Below, piece after piece: positions 1 to 5,074 of a stretch of DNA of 5,074 nt. This DNA is from Nitrospirota bacterium (GTDB lineage: Bacteria > Nitrospirota > UBA9217), in the NCBI GenBank assembly GCA_013334545.1, contig JAAXXJ010000238.1, positions 1 to 5,074 of the forward strand. The letters run 5' to 3'. Made by a program: the position numbers and the translations under genes. The notes beneath the pieces were generated by a model. The model ran no database searches. It saw only the letters and a list, made by a program, of their open reading frames with translations, and was not told the origin of the DNA. Numbering within the stretch: the stretch's first letter is position 1; each line of letters opens with the position of its first letter.

Positions 1-111
1 ATCATACGGGAGATGCTCTTTGAACGAAAGAACCTGATCGATATTCTTACGCTGAAACCTGAACGGCTACGATTCGTTCCAGATGAGCCCATCCAGGGGG
101 CGCTATTTTAA
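1..111 (+). CDS. 3' end of an unrecognised upstream gene (partial)
   Basis: Frame 1 is open from the first base to a TAA at 109-111, giving 36 residues that end in RFVPDEPIQGALF. The tail is charged and soluble-looking, with no membrane segment. I do not recognise the family. It is called a gene because it is open to the window edge and because its stop lies about 10 bp before the first well-placed start of the permease gene, a spacing typical of an operon. A 37-codon open stretch can occur by chance, so support is moderate. If real, it is probably co-transcribed with the ABC transporter genes, for which no separate promoter is visible. Confidence 0.5.
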   Translation: MIREMLFERKNLIDILTLKPERLRFVPDEPIQGALF

Positions 112-121
112 CCGGACAGCA

Positions 122-1360
122 ATGGAAACGATGCATCAGCAAGAAAGAGCCGCACGAAACACGCACGCCATGCTCACCCTTACCCCCTTTGCCATAAAGA
201 ACATCAAGCGGAAGCCCATTCGGACCGGCATCCTTATGTTCGCCATCGCGCTCCTGGCCTCTGCCCTGGTCTTCTCTCTGTCTTTTGTCCAGCGTGTGAA
301 TGGCAGCATCAAAAAAAGCTCCGAGCGGCTCGGCGCAGACGTGCTGGTCGTGCCCACGAATGCGCGGGGCGCGGCCGAGGAGATCCTGCTCGAGAACCGG
401 ATCAAGACCTTCTATATGAAGCGGAGCATCCTCGATCGTGTGCGGGCCCTGCCGGGGGTGGACAAGGCCACGGAGCAGGTCTATCTCGTCACGGTGGCGG
501 GCGTGTGCTGCTCGGTCCCGGAGTCCATGGTGATCGCGTTCAATCAGGATACGGACTTCATCATCAAGCCCTGGCTGGCGGAGAAGCTTCAGCGCAGGCT
601 CGGCAAGGGAGAAGCGGTCGCTGGCGACGAATCGGCGTTCAACATCCGGCTGGGGCTCGTCGAGATGGACAGCATGCTGTTCGGGAACGTGTTTAGGCTC
701 GTTGGCTCACTGGAAAGGACTGGTACGGGATTCGACAGGGCGGTGTTCATCGGGATGGAGAACATGCTGGCGATCGTCGCAAGCGGCAAGGTGAAGAACT
801 TGCAGCCTGATGATATCTCAGTGATCCTGGTCAAGGTAAAGCCCGGTGTTGACCCGGCAACGGTCGCTGCGGAAGTTGAGGACAATATCATCGAGGCCGA
901 CGCCATGGCGCGCAAGGACATCGGCAAGAACATCATTACAGCACTCAAGGACATGAGCCGGATCTTCACCATGACCATTGTCCTGGCCGCGGTCATGGCC
1001 TTCTTCCTGGTCTGGGCCATCTTCACGGCCATCGCGAACGAGCGGGCCAAGGAAGTGGGCATCATGCGCGCCCTGGGCGCGAAGGAACGGCACATCTTCC
1101 GGATCTTCCTGGTCGAGGTGCTCGTCATCGGGATCGCGGGGAGCATCGTCGGCATCGCTGCCGGCACCGGCCTGTCCGCGCTCTTCGCGAAGACATTCTC
1201 CATCGTCAAGCATCTCTCCACCGACCTTTCCGCCATGGAACGGGTCGTGATCTCGGCAATGAGCTTCCTGGGCGGGACCGCCATCTGCGTGTTCGGCGCA
1301 CTGGGGCCGATCCAGCGGCTCAAGAAGATGGAGCCCCTGATGGTGATCAAAACGGAGTAG
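122..1360 (+). CDS. ABC transporter permease, FtsX/MacB type
   Basis: This is the inner-membrane subunit of a MacB/LolCE-like ABC transporter, a class that couples ATP hydrolysis to movements of an extracytoplasmic domain rather than always moving a solute through the membrane. Counted from 122, a first membrane helix lies at about residues 34-57. An extracytoplasmic domain of about 225 residues follows (GADVLVVP at 71-78, vicinal cysteines at 129-130, FNQDTDFIIKPWL at 140-152), then helices at about 283-304, 333-356 and 375-397. The segment between helices 2 and 3 (KEVGIMRALGAKERHIFRIF) is the classic FtsX-domain signature, and the C-terminus resembles the usual permease tail. The start is uncertain. 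ATGs at 83, 122, 131 and 170 are in frame; none has a good Shine-Dalgarno. The 83 start overlaps the upstream gene, 122 has a weak GGA six bases away, and 170 is where family-like sequence begins. The substrate cannot be told from sequence. Confidence 0.9.
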   Translation: METMHQQERAARNTHAMLTLTPFAIKNIKRKPIRTGILMFAIALLASALVFSLSFVQRVNGSIKKSSERLGADVLVVPTNARGAAEEILLENRIKTFYMKRSILDRVRALPGVDKATEQVYLVTVAGVCCSVPESMVIAFNQDTDFIIKPWLAEKLQRRLGKGEAVAGDESAFNIRLGLVEMDSMLFGNVFRLVGSLERTGTGFDRAVFIGMENMLAIVASGKVKNLQPDDISVILVKVKPGVDPATVAAEVEDNIIEADAMARKDIGKNIITALKDMSRIFTMTIVLAAVMAFFLVWAIFTAIANERAKEVGIMRALGAKERHIFRIFLVEVLVIGIAGSIVGIAAGTGLSALFAKTFSIVKHLSTDLSAMERVVISAMSFLGGTAICVFGALGPIQRLKKMEPLMVIKTE

Positions 1361-1362
1361 GC

Positions 1363-2043
1363 ATGAGCCAGATCGTGATCGACAAGGTAGTGAAGGAGTA
1401 CCCGGTGGGAAGAGACACGATCGTCGCGGTGAAGAACGCATCCCTGACCATCGAGAAGGGATCGTTTGTCTCCATCGTTGGCCATTCGGGCTCGGGCAAG
1501 ACGACACTCCTGTCGCTCGTCGGCGGGATGGTCTCTCCCACAGCGGGCCGGGTTCTGTTCAACGGCGAGGACCTCTATACCTGGAACAGCGACCGGCTTT
1601 CTGAGTACCGGTGCGAGCAGGTCGGTTTCATGTTCCAGTCCGCGAGCCTGCTGCCCATCCTGACGGCGAAAGAGAACCTCATGCTGCCGGTCGCGTTCAG
1701 GACCCGGGAGTCGCCGGACAACAGCCATGAACAGCGGGCGGACGAGCTCCTCCATGCAGTAGGGCTGAGCGACAAGATCAATACCTATCCCTCCCAGCTC
1801 TCAGGGGGCCAGCAGCGCCGCGTGGCCATCGCCCGGGCGTTCATGAACGGCCCTGAGCTCATTCTCGCCGACGAACCGACAGGCGACCTTGACGAGGAGA
1901 CGGAGAACGACATGATGCAGTTCTTTCTCCGGATGAACAAAGAGCACGGCACCACCTTTATCATGGTCACCCATAATTCCGACCTTGCCCGCCAAACGCA
2001 GCAGCACTTACGGATGGACCGCGGCGTTATCTCCGCAGTCTAA
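1363..2043 (+). CDS. ABC transporter ATP-binding protein, MacB/LolD type
   Basis: This cytoplasmic ATPase subunit should dimerise and drive the permease encoded just upstream. All nucleotide-binding motifs are intact in the 226 residues: Walker A GHSGSGKTT (40-48), Q-loop glutamine 92, signature LSGGQ (146-150), Walker B LILADEP (166-172) with catalytic Glu171, D-loop around TGDLD (173-177) and switch His204. The length and the LADEPTGDLD wording match the LolD/MacB/FtsE group, which pairs with FtsX-fold permeases. The ATG is preceded by GGAG at 1354-1357, five bases away and inside the end of the permease gene. Only 2 bp separate the two genes, so they are almost certainly co-transcribed and probably translationally coupled. 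No third subunit (membrane fusion protein or outer-membrane factor) follows. The family is clear but the substrate is unknown. Confidence 0.95.
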   Translation: MSQIVIDKVVKEYPVGRDTIVAVKNASLTIEKGSFVSIVGHSGSGKTTLLSLVGGMVSPTAGRVLFNGEDLYTWNSDRLSEYRCEQVGFMFQSASLLPILTAKENLMLPVAFRTRESPDNSHEQRADELLHAVGLSDKINTYPSQLSGGQQRRVAIARAFMNGPELILADEPTGDLDEETENDMMQFFLRMNKEHGTTFIMVTHNSDLARQTQQHLRMDRGVISAV

Positions 2044-2170
2044 GCTCCCCTCCCTTTCCTGATTCTCGCATCAGATGCCGCGCACATAACCGAAACGGCG
2101 AGGCCAGCTCATGCATAATCCTAAAGTAGTCCAATCATGCCTTCCTAAAACCTTCCGCACGACCACTTTT

Positions 2171-2213
2171 GAAACAAAAAAAACTTGACTTAATTCCGCT
2201 CTACAGGTAATGT
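2171..2213 (+). promoter_or_regulatory. Candidate sigma70-type promoter with an A-tract UP-like element
   Basis: TTGACT at 2185-2190 matches the -35 consensus at five of six positions. After a 17-bp spacer, TAATGT at 2208-2213 is a weak -10 (three of six). Immediately upstream, 2171-2184 is nearly all A (GAAACAAAAAAAAC), as expected of an UP element contacting the RNA polymerase alpha subunit. Transcription would start near 2220 and give a leader of about 240 nt to the ATG at 2461. The -35 and A-tract are the strong parts; the -10 is the weak part. Confidence 0.4.
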
Positions 2214-2337
2214 GCTAACCGTCGCAGTCGCTCGTTACGTTACCCTGTCCTGTTCATTATCAATCGTTCACTGTACTGAGAAATAGCCTCTGGCCGGCAC
2301 TATCGGGGCTGAGCTTCGATGCACTATCACCGAGAAG

Positions 2338-2348
2338 TAAGGAGGTGA
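2338..2348 (+). promoter_or_regulatory. Perfect anti-Shine-Dalgarno match without a conventional start
   Basis: TAAGGAGGTGA is complementary over 11 bases to the usual 3' end of 16S rRNA. The nearest ATG (2365) is 19 bases from GGAGG and a TTG (2359) is 13 bases away, both too far for good initiation. A CTG at 2353-2355 is at the ideal 7-base distance and is in frame with the methyltransferase. It may be a ribosome standby site, the site of an unusual CTG start, or a chance or relic sequence. Confidence 0.4.
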
Positions 2349-2444
2349 GCCCCTGCATTTGTTCATGAGCTGGCCGCTGCCGTGCACCAAGTGGTCATGC
2401 CTCACCGGATCCCATTTTGCATTACCCAGCCACCGTATTGAGAA

Positions 2445-2451
2445 AAGGAGG
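2445..2451 (+). promoter_or_regulatory. Ribosome binding site that fixes the methyltransferase start
   Basis: AAGGAGG lies nine bases before the ATG at 2461. This is the strongest correctly spaced site in the frame and is the reason for choosing 2461 over the in-frame TTG at 2359 and ATG at 2365. Confidence 0.8.
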
Positions 2452-2460
2452 ACCATTATC

Positions 2461-3510
2461 ATGAAGGACGATCTTAAGTACGAGGTTAATACTGAACAGG
2501 ATGTCCTCTGGTCTGTCGGAGAAGAGCAGGAAAAATACACGCTCATCCTCGGGCAGGCAATCGAGCGCTATATGGAGGAACTGAGGACCCTGGAGCGACG
2601 CATCGCGGGCGACCCGGCGGATGAGGAGGCCATTCTGCGGGACGTCGTGACCTTGAACGATACGGTCCTGAAGGTCTGCGCGCAGTTCGAGGCTGAGGTC
2701 AAGGATGAGAACGTGATAAAGGCCACCCGGTCCTATTTCCGCAAGAGGACCCACCCCCTCCTTTCAAAAAGCTATGCCATCAACCGGATCCGGACCTGGC
2801 CGCAGGGCTACCAGGGAGACTACAAGACGCTGGAAACCGCATATCGGAACACGCCCATGTCCGACGGCATTGGATACTATCTGGACAAATATATCCTGGA
2901 CTGGCCGCTCGCCCACGGCCTGCGAGGAAGGCTTGAAAAGCTGACCGAGCTTCTCCAGGCCGAGTTTACCGCAAGGCAGGACCTGAAGGTGCTGGATATC
3001 GCCTGCGGCTCGTGCCGTGAGGTCTCGATGCTGGTCCCGGATATCAAGCGATCGAAGGCGAGGTTCACCTGCATCGACCTCGACGGCGACGCCCTGGATT
3101 TCGCCGTGAAACGGTTCGCGCCTGCGGACCTGGCTCCTGAGCAGATAACGGTGACCAAGTACAACGCACTCCGGATGTTCGACCACGACATCGCTCAAGC
3201 CGAGTTCGGTCCCCAGGACGTGATCTACAGTGTGGGATATTTCGATTACCTCCCCGATGATTTTCTCGTGAAGCTGCTGCGGTCCCTCTACCAGCTGCTG
3301 AACAAGGGCGGGAAGCTCATTGCCGCGTTCAAGGATGCGGACCGCTACCGTGCCCAGGAGTACCACTGGATCGCGGATTGGGACGGGTTCCTGCAGCGGA
3401 CCGTGAAGGACTTCGAGAGGATCCTTGGCGAGGCGGGAATACCGGTGGACAAGATGACCATGACCCGCGACAGATCCGGCACGATCGTGTTCTACTCATC
3501 GACCAAGTAA
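2461..3510 (+). CDS. Class I SAM-dependent methyltransferase, PhcB-like
   Basis: This is a predicted cytoplasmic SAM-dependent methyltransferase of 349 residues. Residues 1-90 are charged and probably helical. A linker domain carries PQGYQGDY (114-121), which matches the GYAGDY-type motif I associate with the family that contains PhcB, the Ralstonia enzyme named for 3-hydroxypalmitic acid methyl ester synthesis. The Rossmann domain follows: motif I VLDIACGSCRE (177-187), the acidic ribose-binding strand CIDLDGDAL (204-212, Asp206/Asp208), DVIYSVGYFDYLPD (253-266) and LLNKGGKLIAAF (279-290). All core motifs are present and the frame is intact. There is no signal peptide or membrane helix. The gene appears to stand alone, with its own candidate promoter and long leader, 332 bp before a fabG/ketosynthase pair. 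The methyltransferase call is strong; the fatty-acid substrate is inferred from family resemblance and neighbours only, and other small-molecule substrates are possible. Confidence 0.87.
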   Translation: MKDDLKYEVNTEQDVLWSVGEEQEKYTLILGQAIERYMEELRTLERRIAGDPADEEAILRDVVTLNDTVLKVCAQFEAEVKDENVIKATRSYFRKRTHPLLSKSYAINRIRTWPQGYQGDYKTLETAYRNTPMSDGIGYYLDKYILDWPLAHGLRGRLEKLTELLQAEFTARQDLKVLDIACGSCREVSMLVPDIKRSKARFTCIDLDGDALDFAVKRFAPADLAPEQITVTKYNALRMFDHDIAQAEFGPQDVIYSVGYFDYLPDDFLVKLLRSLYQLLNKGGKLIAAFKDADRYRAQEYHWIADWDGFLQRTVKDFERILGEAGIPVDKMTMTRDRSGTIVFYSSTK

Positions 3511-3525
3511 TACGGCGAACGGGAA

Positions 3526-3552
3526 AGATGGCGCGCAGGAAGCCGCCCATCT
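3526..3552 (+). terminator. Possible 3' hairpin of the methyltransferase transcript
   Basis: AGATGG (3526-3531) is perfectly complementary to CCATCT (3547-3552). Two further C-G pairs are possible if one C is bulged, closing a loop of about ten bases. It starts 15 bases after the stop codon. No U-run follows, so it is not a canonical intrinsic terminator; it may protect the 3' end or have no role. Confidence 0.25.
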
Positions 3553-3611
3553 GAACTAAAGCTGTGGGAATTCCTGTTCACTCTCATAACGGCCTTTGAC
3601 ACTGATCTGAT

Positions 3612-3637
3612 CGGATACAAGTCGGATAACGGCGGAT
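3612..3637 (+). repeat. Three helically phased CGGAT repeats (possible operator)
   Basis: CGGAT occurs at 3612-3616, 3623-3627 and 3633-3637, with start-to-start spacings of 11 and 10 bases, i.e. on one face of the helix. The first two copies share the longer word TCGGATA. The array lies just upstream of a weak promoter candidate, where an activator would bind. Two inverted copies (ATCCG) lie at 3736-3740 and 3758-3762, 22 bases apart. The repeats are seen directly; the operator role is inferred. Confidence 0.4.
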
Positions 3638-3644
3638 TTTTCCT

Positions 3645-3673
3645 TTGCCGATAGTTCACCCCGCGGGTGTATT
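3645..3673 (+). promoter_or_regulatory. Weak candidate promoter for the fabG operon
   Basis: TTGCCG (3645-3650) and TGTATT (3668-3673) each match the sigma70 hexamers at four of six positions and are separated by 17 bp. A start near 3680 would leave a leader of about 160 nt and place the CGGAT array at roughly -68 to -43. The alternative TTGACA at 3596-3601 is a perfect -35, but its best -10 (TACAAG, 3616-3621) is only 14 bp away. Confidence 0.25.
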
Positions 3674-3690
3674 GAGGCGCGAGCATATTC

Positions 3691-3709
3691 CCCGCAGCCT
3701 GCTGCAGGG
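3691..3709 (+). other. GC-rich hairpin in the fabG leader
   Basis: CCCGCAG (3691-3697) can pair with CTGC-A-GGG (3702-3709) around a CCTG loop, with one bulged A. A smaller hairpin, CACCC-CGC-GGGTG, lies at 3657-3669. Neither is followed by a U-run, so neither looks like an intrinsic terminator. If the candidate promoter is right, the larger one sits in the untranslated leader. Its function is unknown. Confidence 0.3.
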
Positions 3710-3832
3710 ATCTTCAATGGATTACTCTGGGTCTTATCCGTTTTGATCATCGTCCTCATCCGCTTCCGGCCTGTCTCAATGCTTTTTCTCGGTTCACCCG
3801 GCTTCATCGCCGACGTATCGTTCCGCAAAACC

Positions 3833-3838
3833 GGGAGG
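3833..3838 (+). promoter_or_regulatory. Ribosome binding site for the TTG start of fabG
   Basis: GGGAGG precedes two consecutive TTG codons. It is one base from the TTG at 3840 but four bases from the TTG at 3843, so the second is the better start. No ATG or GTG lies nearby in frame before the conserved nucleotide-binding motif. Confidence 0.6.
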
Positions 3839-3842
3839 TTTG

Positions 3843-4595
3843 TTGGACCAGAAGCAGCTGCGCGATAACACGGCCATTGTCACGGGCGGGTCACGGGGCA
3901 TAGGACGCGCCATTGTGCTTGCCCTGAGCGGGCAGGGCGCTGACTGCGCCTTCACCTATACGGCTCACCAGGAAGCCGCCGAAGCCCTGGCGGACGAGAT
4001 CCGTGCTTTGGGACAACGGGCTTTGCCAATACGGCTCGATGTCCGGGACTTCGAAGGCGCGAAAACCATGATCGAGCAGGTCAAAGGCGAGTTCGGCAGG
4101 CTCGACATCCTCGTCAATAACGCCGGGATCACCCGCGATCGGTCGCTCATGGGCATGAGCAGGGAGGATTGGGCCGACGTTATCGATACCGACCTTACCG
4201 GTGTGTTCAATACGACCCGCGCGTGCATCATCACCTTTCTGAAACAGAAACGAGGGAACGTGGTGAATGTCTCCTCGGTCAGCGGCATCCGGCCCATGGC
4301 GGGCCAGGTGAACTATGCCGCGGCCAAGGCGGGTATCATCGGATTCACGAAGTCGCTGGCACAAGAGGTGGCGCCGTACAACGTCCGCGTGAATGCGGTC
4401 GCTCCCGGCTTCATCGAAACTGACATGACATCGCTGCTGGGCGAAAAATTCCGGGATAAGGCCCTCCAGCAGATCCCGCTTGGGCGGTTCGGTACTGCCG
4501 GCGAAGTTGCGCAGGCGGTGCTCTTTTTAGTGAGCGAAGCGTCGCACTATATTACCGGGCAGGTCTTACAGATAGACGGCGGCCTGGGAATGTAA
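3843..4595 (+). CDS. fabG: 3-oxoacyl-[acyl-carrier-protein] reductase, FabG type
   Basis: This is a cytoplasmic short-chain dehydrogenase of 250 residues, the usual FabG length, predicted to reduce 3-oxoacyl-ACP to 3-hydroxyacyl-ACP with NADPH. Counted from 3843, the cofactor motif TGGSRGIG is at 14-21, NNAG at 92-95, catalytic Ser145, Tyr158 and Lys162 in NYAAAKAG, followed by the PG motif (VAPGF, 187-191) and a typical ITGQVLQIDGG C-terminus. No acidic residue follows the second beta strand, which favours NADPH over NADH. The fourth catalytic position, normally Asn in TNL-type sequences, is Asp118 here (DTDLTGVF). It starts with TTG behind GGGAGG and ends 6 bp before a ketosynthase gene, so the two are surely one operon. 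Because the partner resembles secondary-pathway ketosynthases, this may be a pathway-dedicated paralogue rather than the housekeeping enzyme. Confidence 0.93.
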   Translation: MDQKQLRDNTAIVTGGSRGIGRAIVLALSGQGADCAFTYTAHQEAAEALADEIRALGQRALPIRLDVRDFEGAKTMIEQVKGEFGRLDILVNNAGITRDRSLMGMSREDWADVIDTDLTGVFNTTRACIITFLKQKRGNVVNVSSVSGIRPMAGQVNYAAAKAGIIGFTKSLAQEVAPYNVRVNAVAPGFIETDMTSLLGEKFRDKALQQIPLGRFGTAGEVAQAVLFLVSEASHYITGQVLQIDGGLGM

Positions 4596-4601
4596 GGGGA
4601 C

Positions 4602-5074
4602 ATGAAAAAAAAAGTCGTTATAACCGGTGTCGGGGTCCTTTCCCCCATCGGGATCGGCAGAGATGCATATTGGCAGGCACTAGCACACGGTGAGAAGGGC
4701 TTCCGGCCCATAACGCTTTTTAACGCGGCTCCATACGCGGTGAGGCTTGCGGGCGAGATCGCCGGCTTCGATCCGGTGGAATATCTCGGGAAAAAAGGGC
4801 TTCGGGATCTTGACCGGAGCGCGCGTCTTGCCTGTTCCGCAGCGAAGCTCGCCCTGGACGACAGCAGACTGGCGATCACCAACGTCAACACCGGCGCGAT
4901 CGGCGTATCGCTTGGTTCGACCTTCGGAAGCCTCCACAGCATTTCCCAGTTCGACCGCTCAGGCCTTATTGACGGTCCAAGGCTCGTAAACCCATCCCAT
5001 TTCCCGAACACGGTCATCAACGCTCCGGCAAGTCAGGTCTCGATCCGTTTCAACATCAAGGGTTTCAATACCAC
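4602..5074 (+). CDS. Beta-ketoacyl-[ACP] synthase, FabF-like, N-terminal part
   Basis: The frame runs from ATG 4602 off the window end (157 complete codons) and is the N-terminal thiolase-fold half of a condensing enzyme, which extends acyl chains by decarboxylative condensation with malonyl-ACP. Visible features are the opening VVITGVGVLSPIG (5-17), DLDRSARLACSAAKLAL (69-85), GVSLGSTFGS (101-110) and VNPSHFPNTVINAPASQ (129-145) followed by KGFNT. The FPNTV.NAPA-type stretch is closer to ketosynthases of aryl-polyene and other dedicated type II clusters than to housekeeping FabF. The catalytic cysteine is expected only a few codons past the window end, so an active synthase cannot be told from a chain-length-factor-like partner lacking it. 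AAGGGGA sits very close to the ATG, and translation is probably coupled to fabG. Codons 2-4 form a run of nine A. Confidence 0.93.
   Translation, partial: MKKKVVITGVGVLSPIGIGRDAYWQALAHGEKGFRPITLFNAAPYAVRLAGEIAGFDPVEYLGKKGLRDLDRSARLACSAAKLALDDSRLAITNVNTGAIGVSLGSTFGSLHSISQFDRSGLIDGPRLVNPSHFPNTVINAPASQVSIRFNIKGFNT

Larger units (their letters stand above)
2044..2460. other. Non-coding region between the ABC operon and the methyltransferase gene
   Basis: I see no convincing gene in these 417 bp. No hairpin with a U-run follows the ATPase gene; the only small symmetry near it is GCATCAGATGC (2068-2078). From 2171 there is an A-rich block, then a candidate promoter, and the remaining 240 or so bases would be a long 5' leader. 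The leader contains an 8-bp direct repeat, GCACTATC (2297-2304 and 2321-2328), a perfect anti-Shine-Dalgarno match (2338-2348), short complementary segments that could fold around it, and finally the methyltransferase ribosome binding site. The base composition before about 2290 is lower in GC than the flanking genes. Confidence 0.7.
3511..3842. other. Non-coding region between the methyltransferase gene and fabG
   Basis: I find no convincing gene in these 332 bp. Minus-strand open frames here lack ribosome binding sites and recognisable content. The region holds a hairpin just after the methyltransferase stop (3526-3552), a perfect but badly partnered TTGACA (3596-3601), phased CGGAT repeats (3612-3637) with two inverted copies further on (3736-3740 and 3758-3762), a weak promoter candidate (3645-3673) and two compact GC-rich hairpins (3657-3669 and 3691-3709). 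It most likely contains the 3' end of one transcript and the control region of the fabG operon. Confidence 0.65.

Noticed and set aside
589..1755. Long minus-strand open frame (388 codons) across the permease and ATPase genes
   Set aside because: It lies opposite two clearly recognisable genes. Its translation is rich in Arg, Ser, Met and Pro without any known domain, which is typical of antisense shadow frames in GC-rich DNA.
2068..2078. Inverted repeat GCATCAGATGC after the ATPase gene
   Set aside because: The arms are 5 bp around a single centre base and no U-run follows, so it cannot act as an intrinsic terminator and is too short to call as an operator.
2345..2368. Possible seven-codon leader peptide from GTG 2345 to TGA 2366
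   Set aside because: The start codon lies inside the Shine-Dalgarno-like sequence itself, so nothing could position a ribosome on it.
2268..2546. Minus-strand open frame of 92 codons overlapping the methyltransferase start
   Set aside because: It runs antisense through the methyltransferase ribosome binding site and first codons and has no recognisable content.
3596..3621. Perfect -35 hexamer TTGACA with TACAAG downstream
   Set aside because: The spacer is only 14 bp and no acceptable -10 lies at 16-19 bp. It is mentioned as an alternative but not called as a promoter.
3556..3828. Minus-strand open frame of 90 codons in the gap before fabG
   Set aside because: It needs a TTG start with no ribosome binding site, has no recognisable domain and covers the likely fabG control region. 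I cannot support it as a gene.

Overview
This window is ordinary bacterial chromosomal DNA, fairly GC-rich, with every supported gene on the + strand. I see no RNA genes, insertion sequences, CRISPR arrays or phage genes. The gene types and general style would fit a Gram-negative, environmental lineage such as Nitrospirota or Desulfobacterota. That placement is a low-confidence impression, because no marker gene is present.

Layout: (1) Positions 1-2043 form a tight transcription unit. It holds the 3' tail of an unrecognised gene (stop at 109-111), an FtsX/MacB-type ABC permease (about 122-1360) and its cognate ATPase (1363-2043), with only 2 bp between the last two. (2) Positions 2044-2460 are non-coding. 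They carry a plausible A-tract-boosted sigma70-type promoter (about 2171-2213) and a long leader. The leader contains an 11-nt perfect anti-Shine-Dalgarno match at 2338-2348 that is not followed by a normal start codon. (3) Positions 2461-3510 encode a class I SAM-dependent methyltransferase. It resembles the family that includes PhcB, the Ralstonia enzyme for 3-hydroxy-fatty-acid methyl ester signals. (4) Positions 3511-3842 are non-coding, with small hairpins, helically phased CGGAT repeats and a weak candidate promoter. (5) Positions 3843-4595 encode a FabG-type 3-oxoacyl-ACP reductase with a TTG start. It is followed after 6 bp by a beta-ketoacyl-ACP synthase (4602 to the window end) that is cut off just before its expected catalytic cysteine.

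How the genes may work together: the permease and ATPase would form one MacB/LolCDE-like exporter or envelope-remodelling complex. The reductase and ketosynthase look like the start of a dedicated type II fatty-acid or polyketide-like operon, with a sequence style closer to secondary (aryl-polyene-like) clusters than to housekeeping fab genes. The PhcB-like methyltransferase just upstream raises the possibility that an acyl product of that operon is methyl-esterified. That link rests on proximity and family resemblance only. I see no clearly novel system; the best leads are this neighbourhood, the leader of the methyltransferase gene and the phased repeats upstream of fabG.
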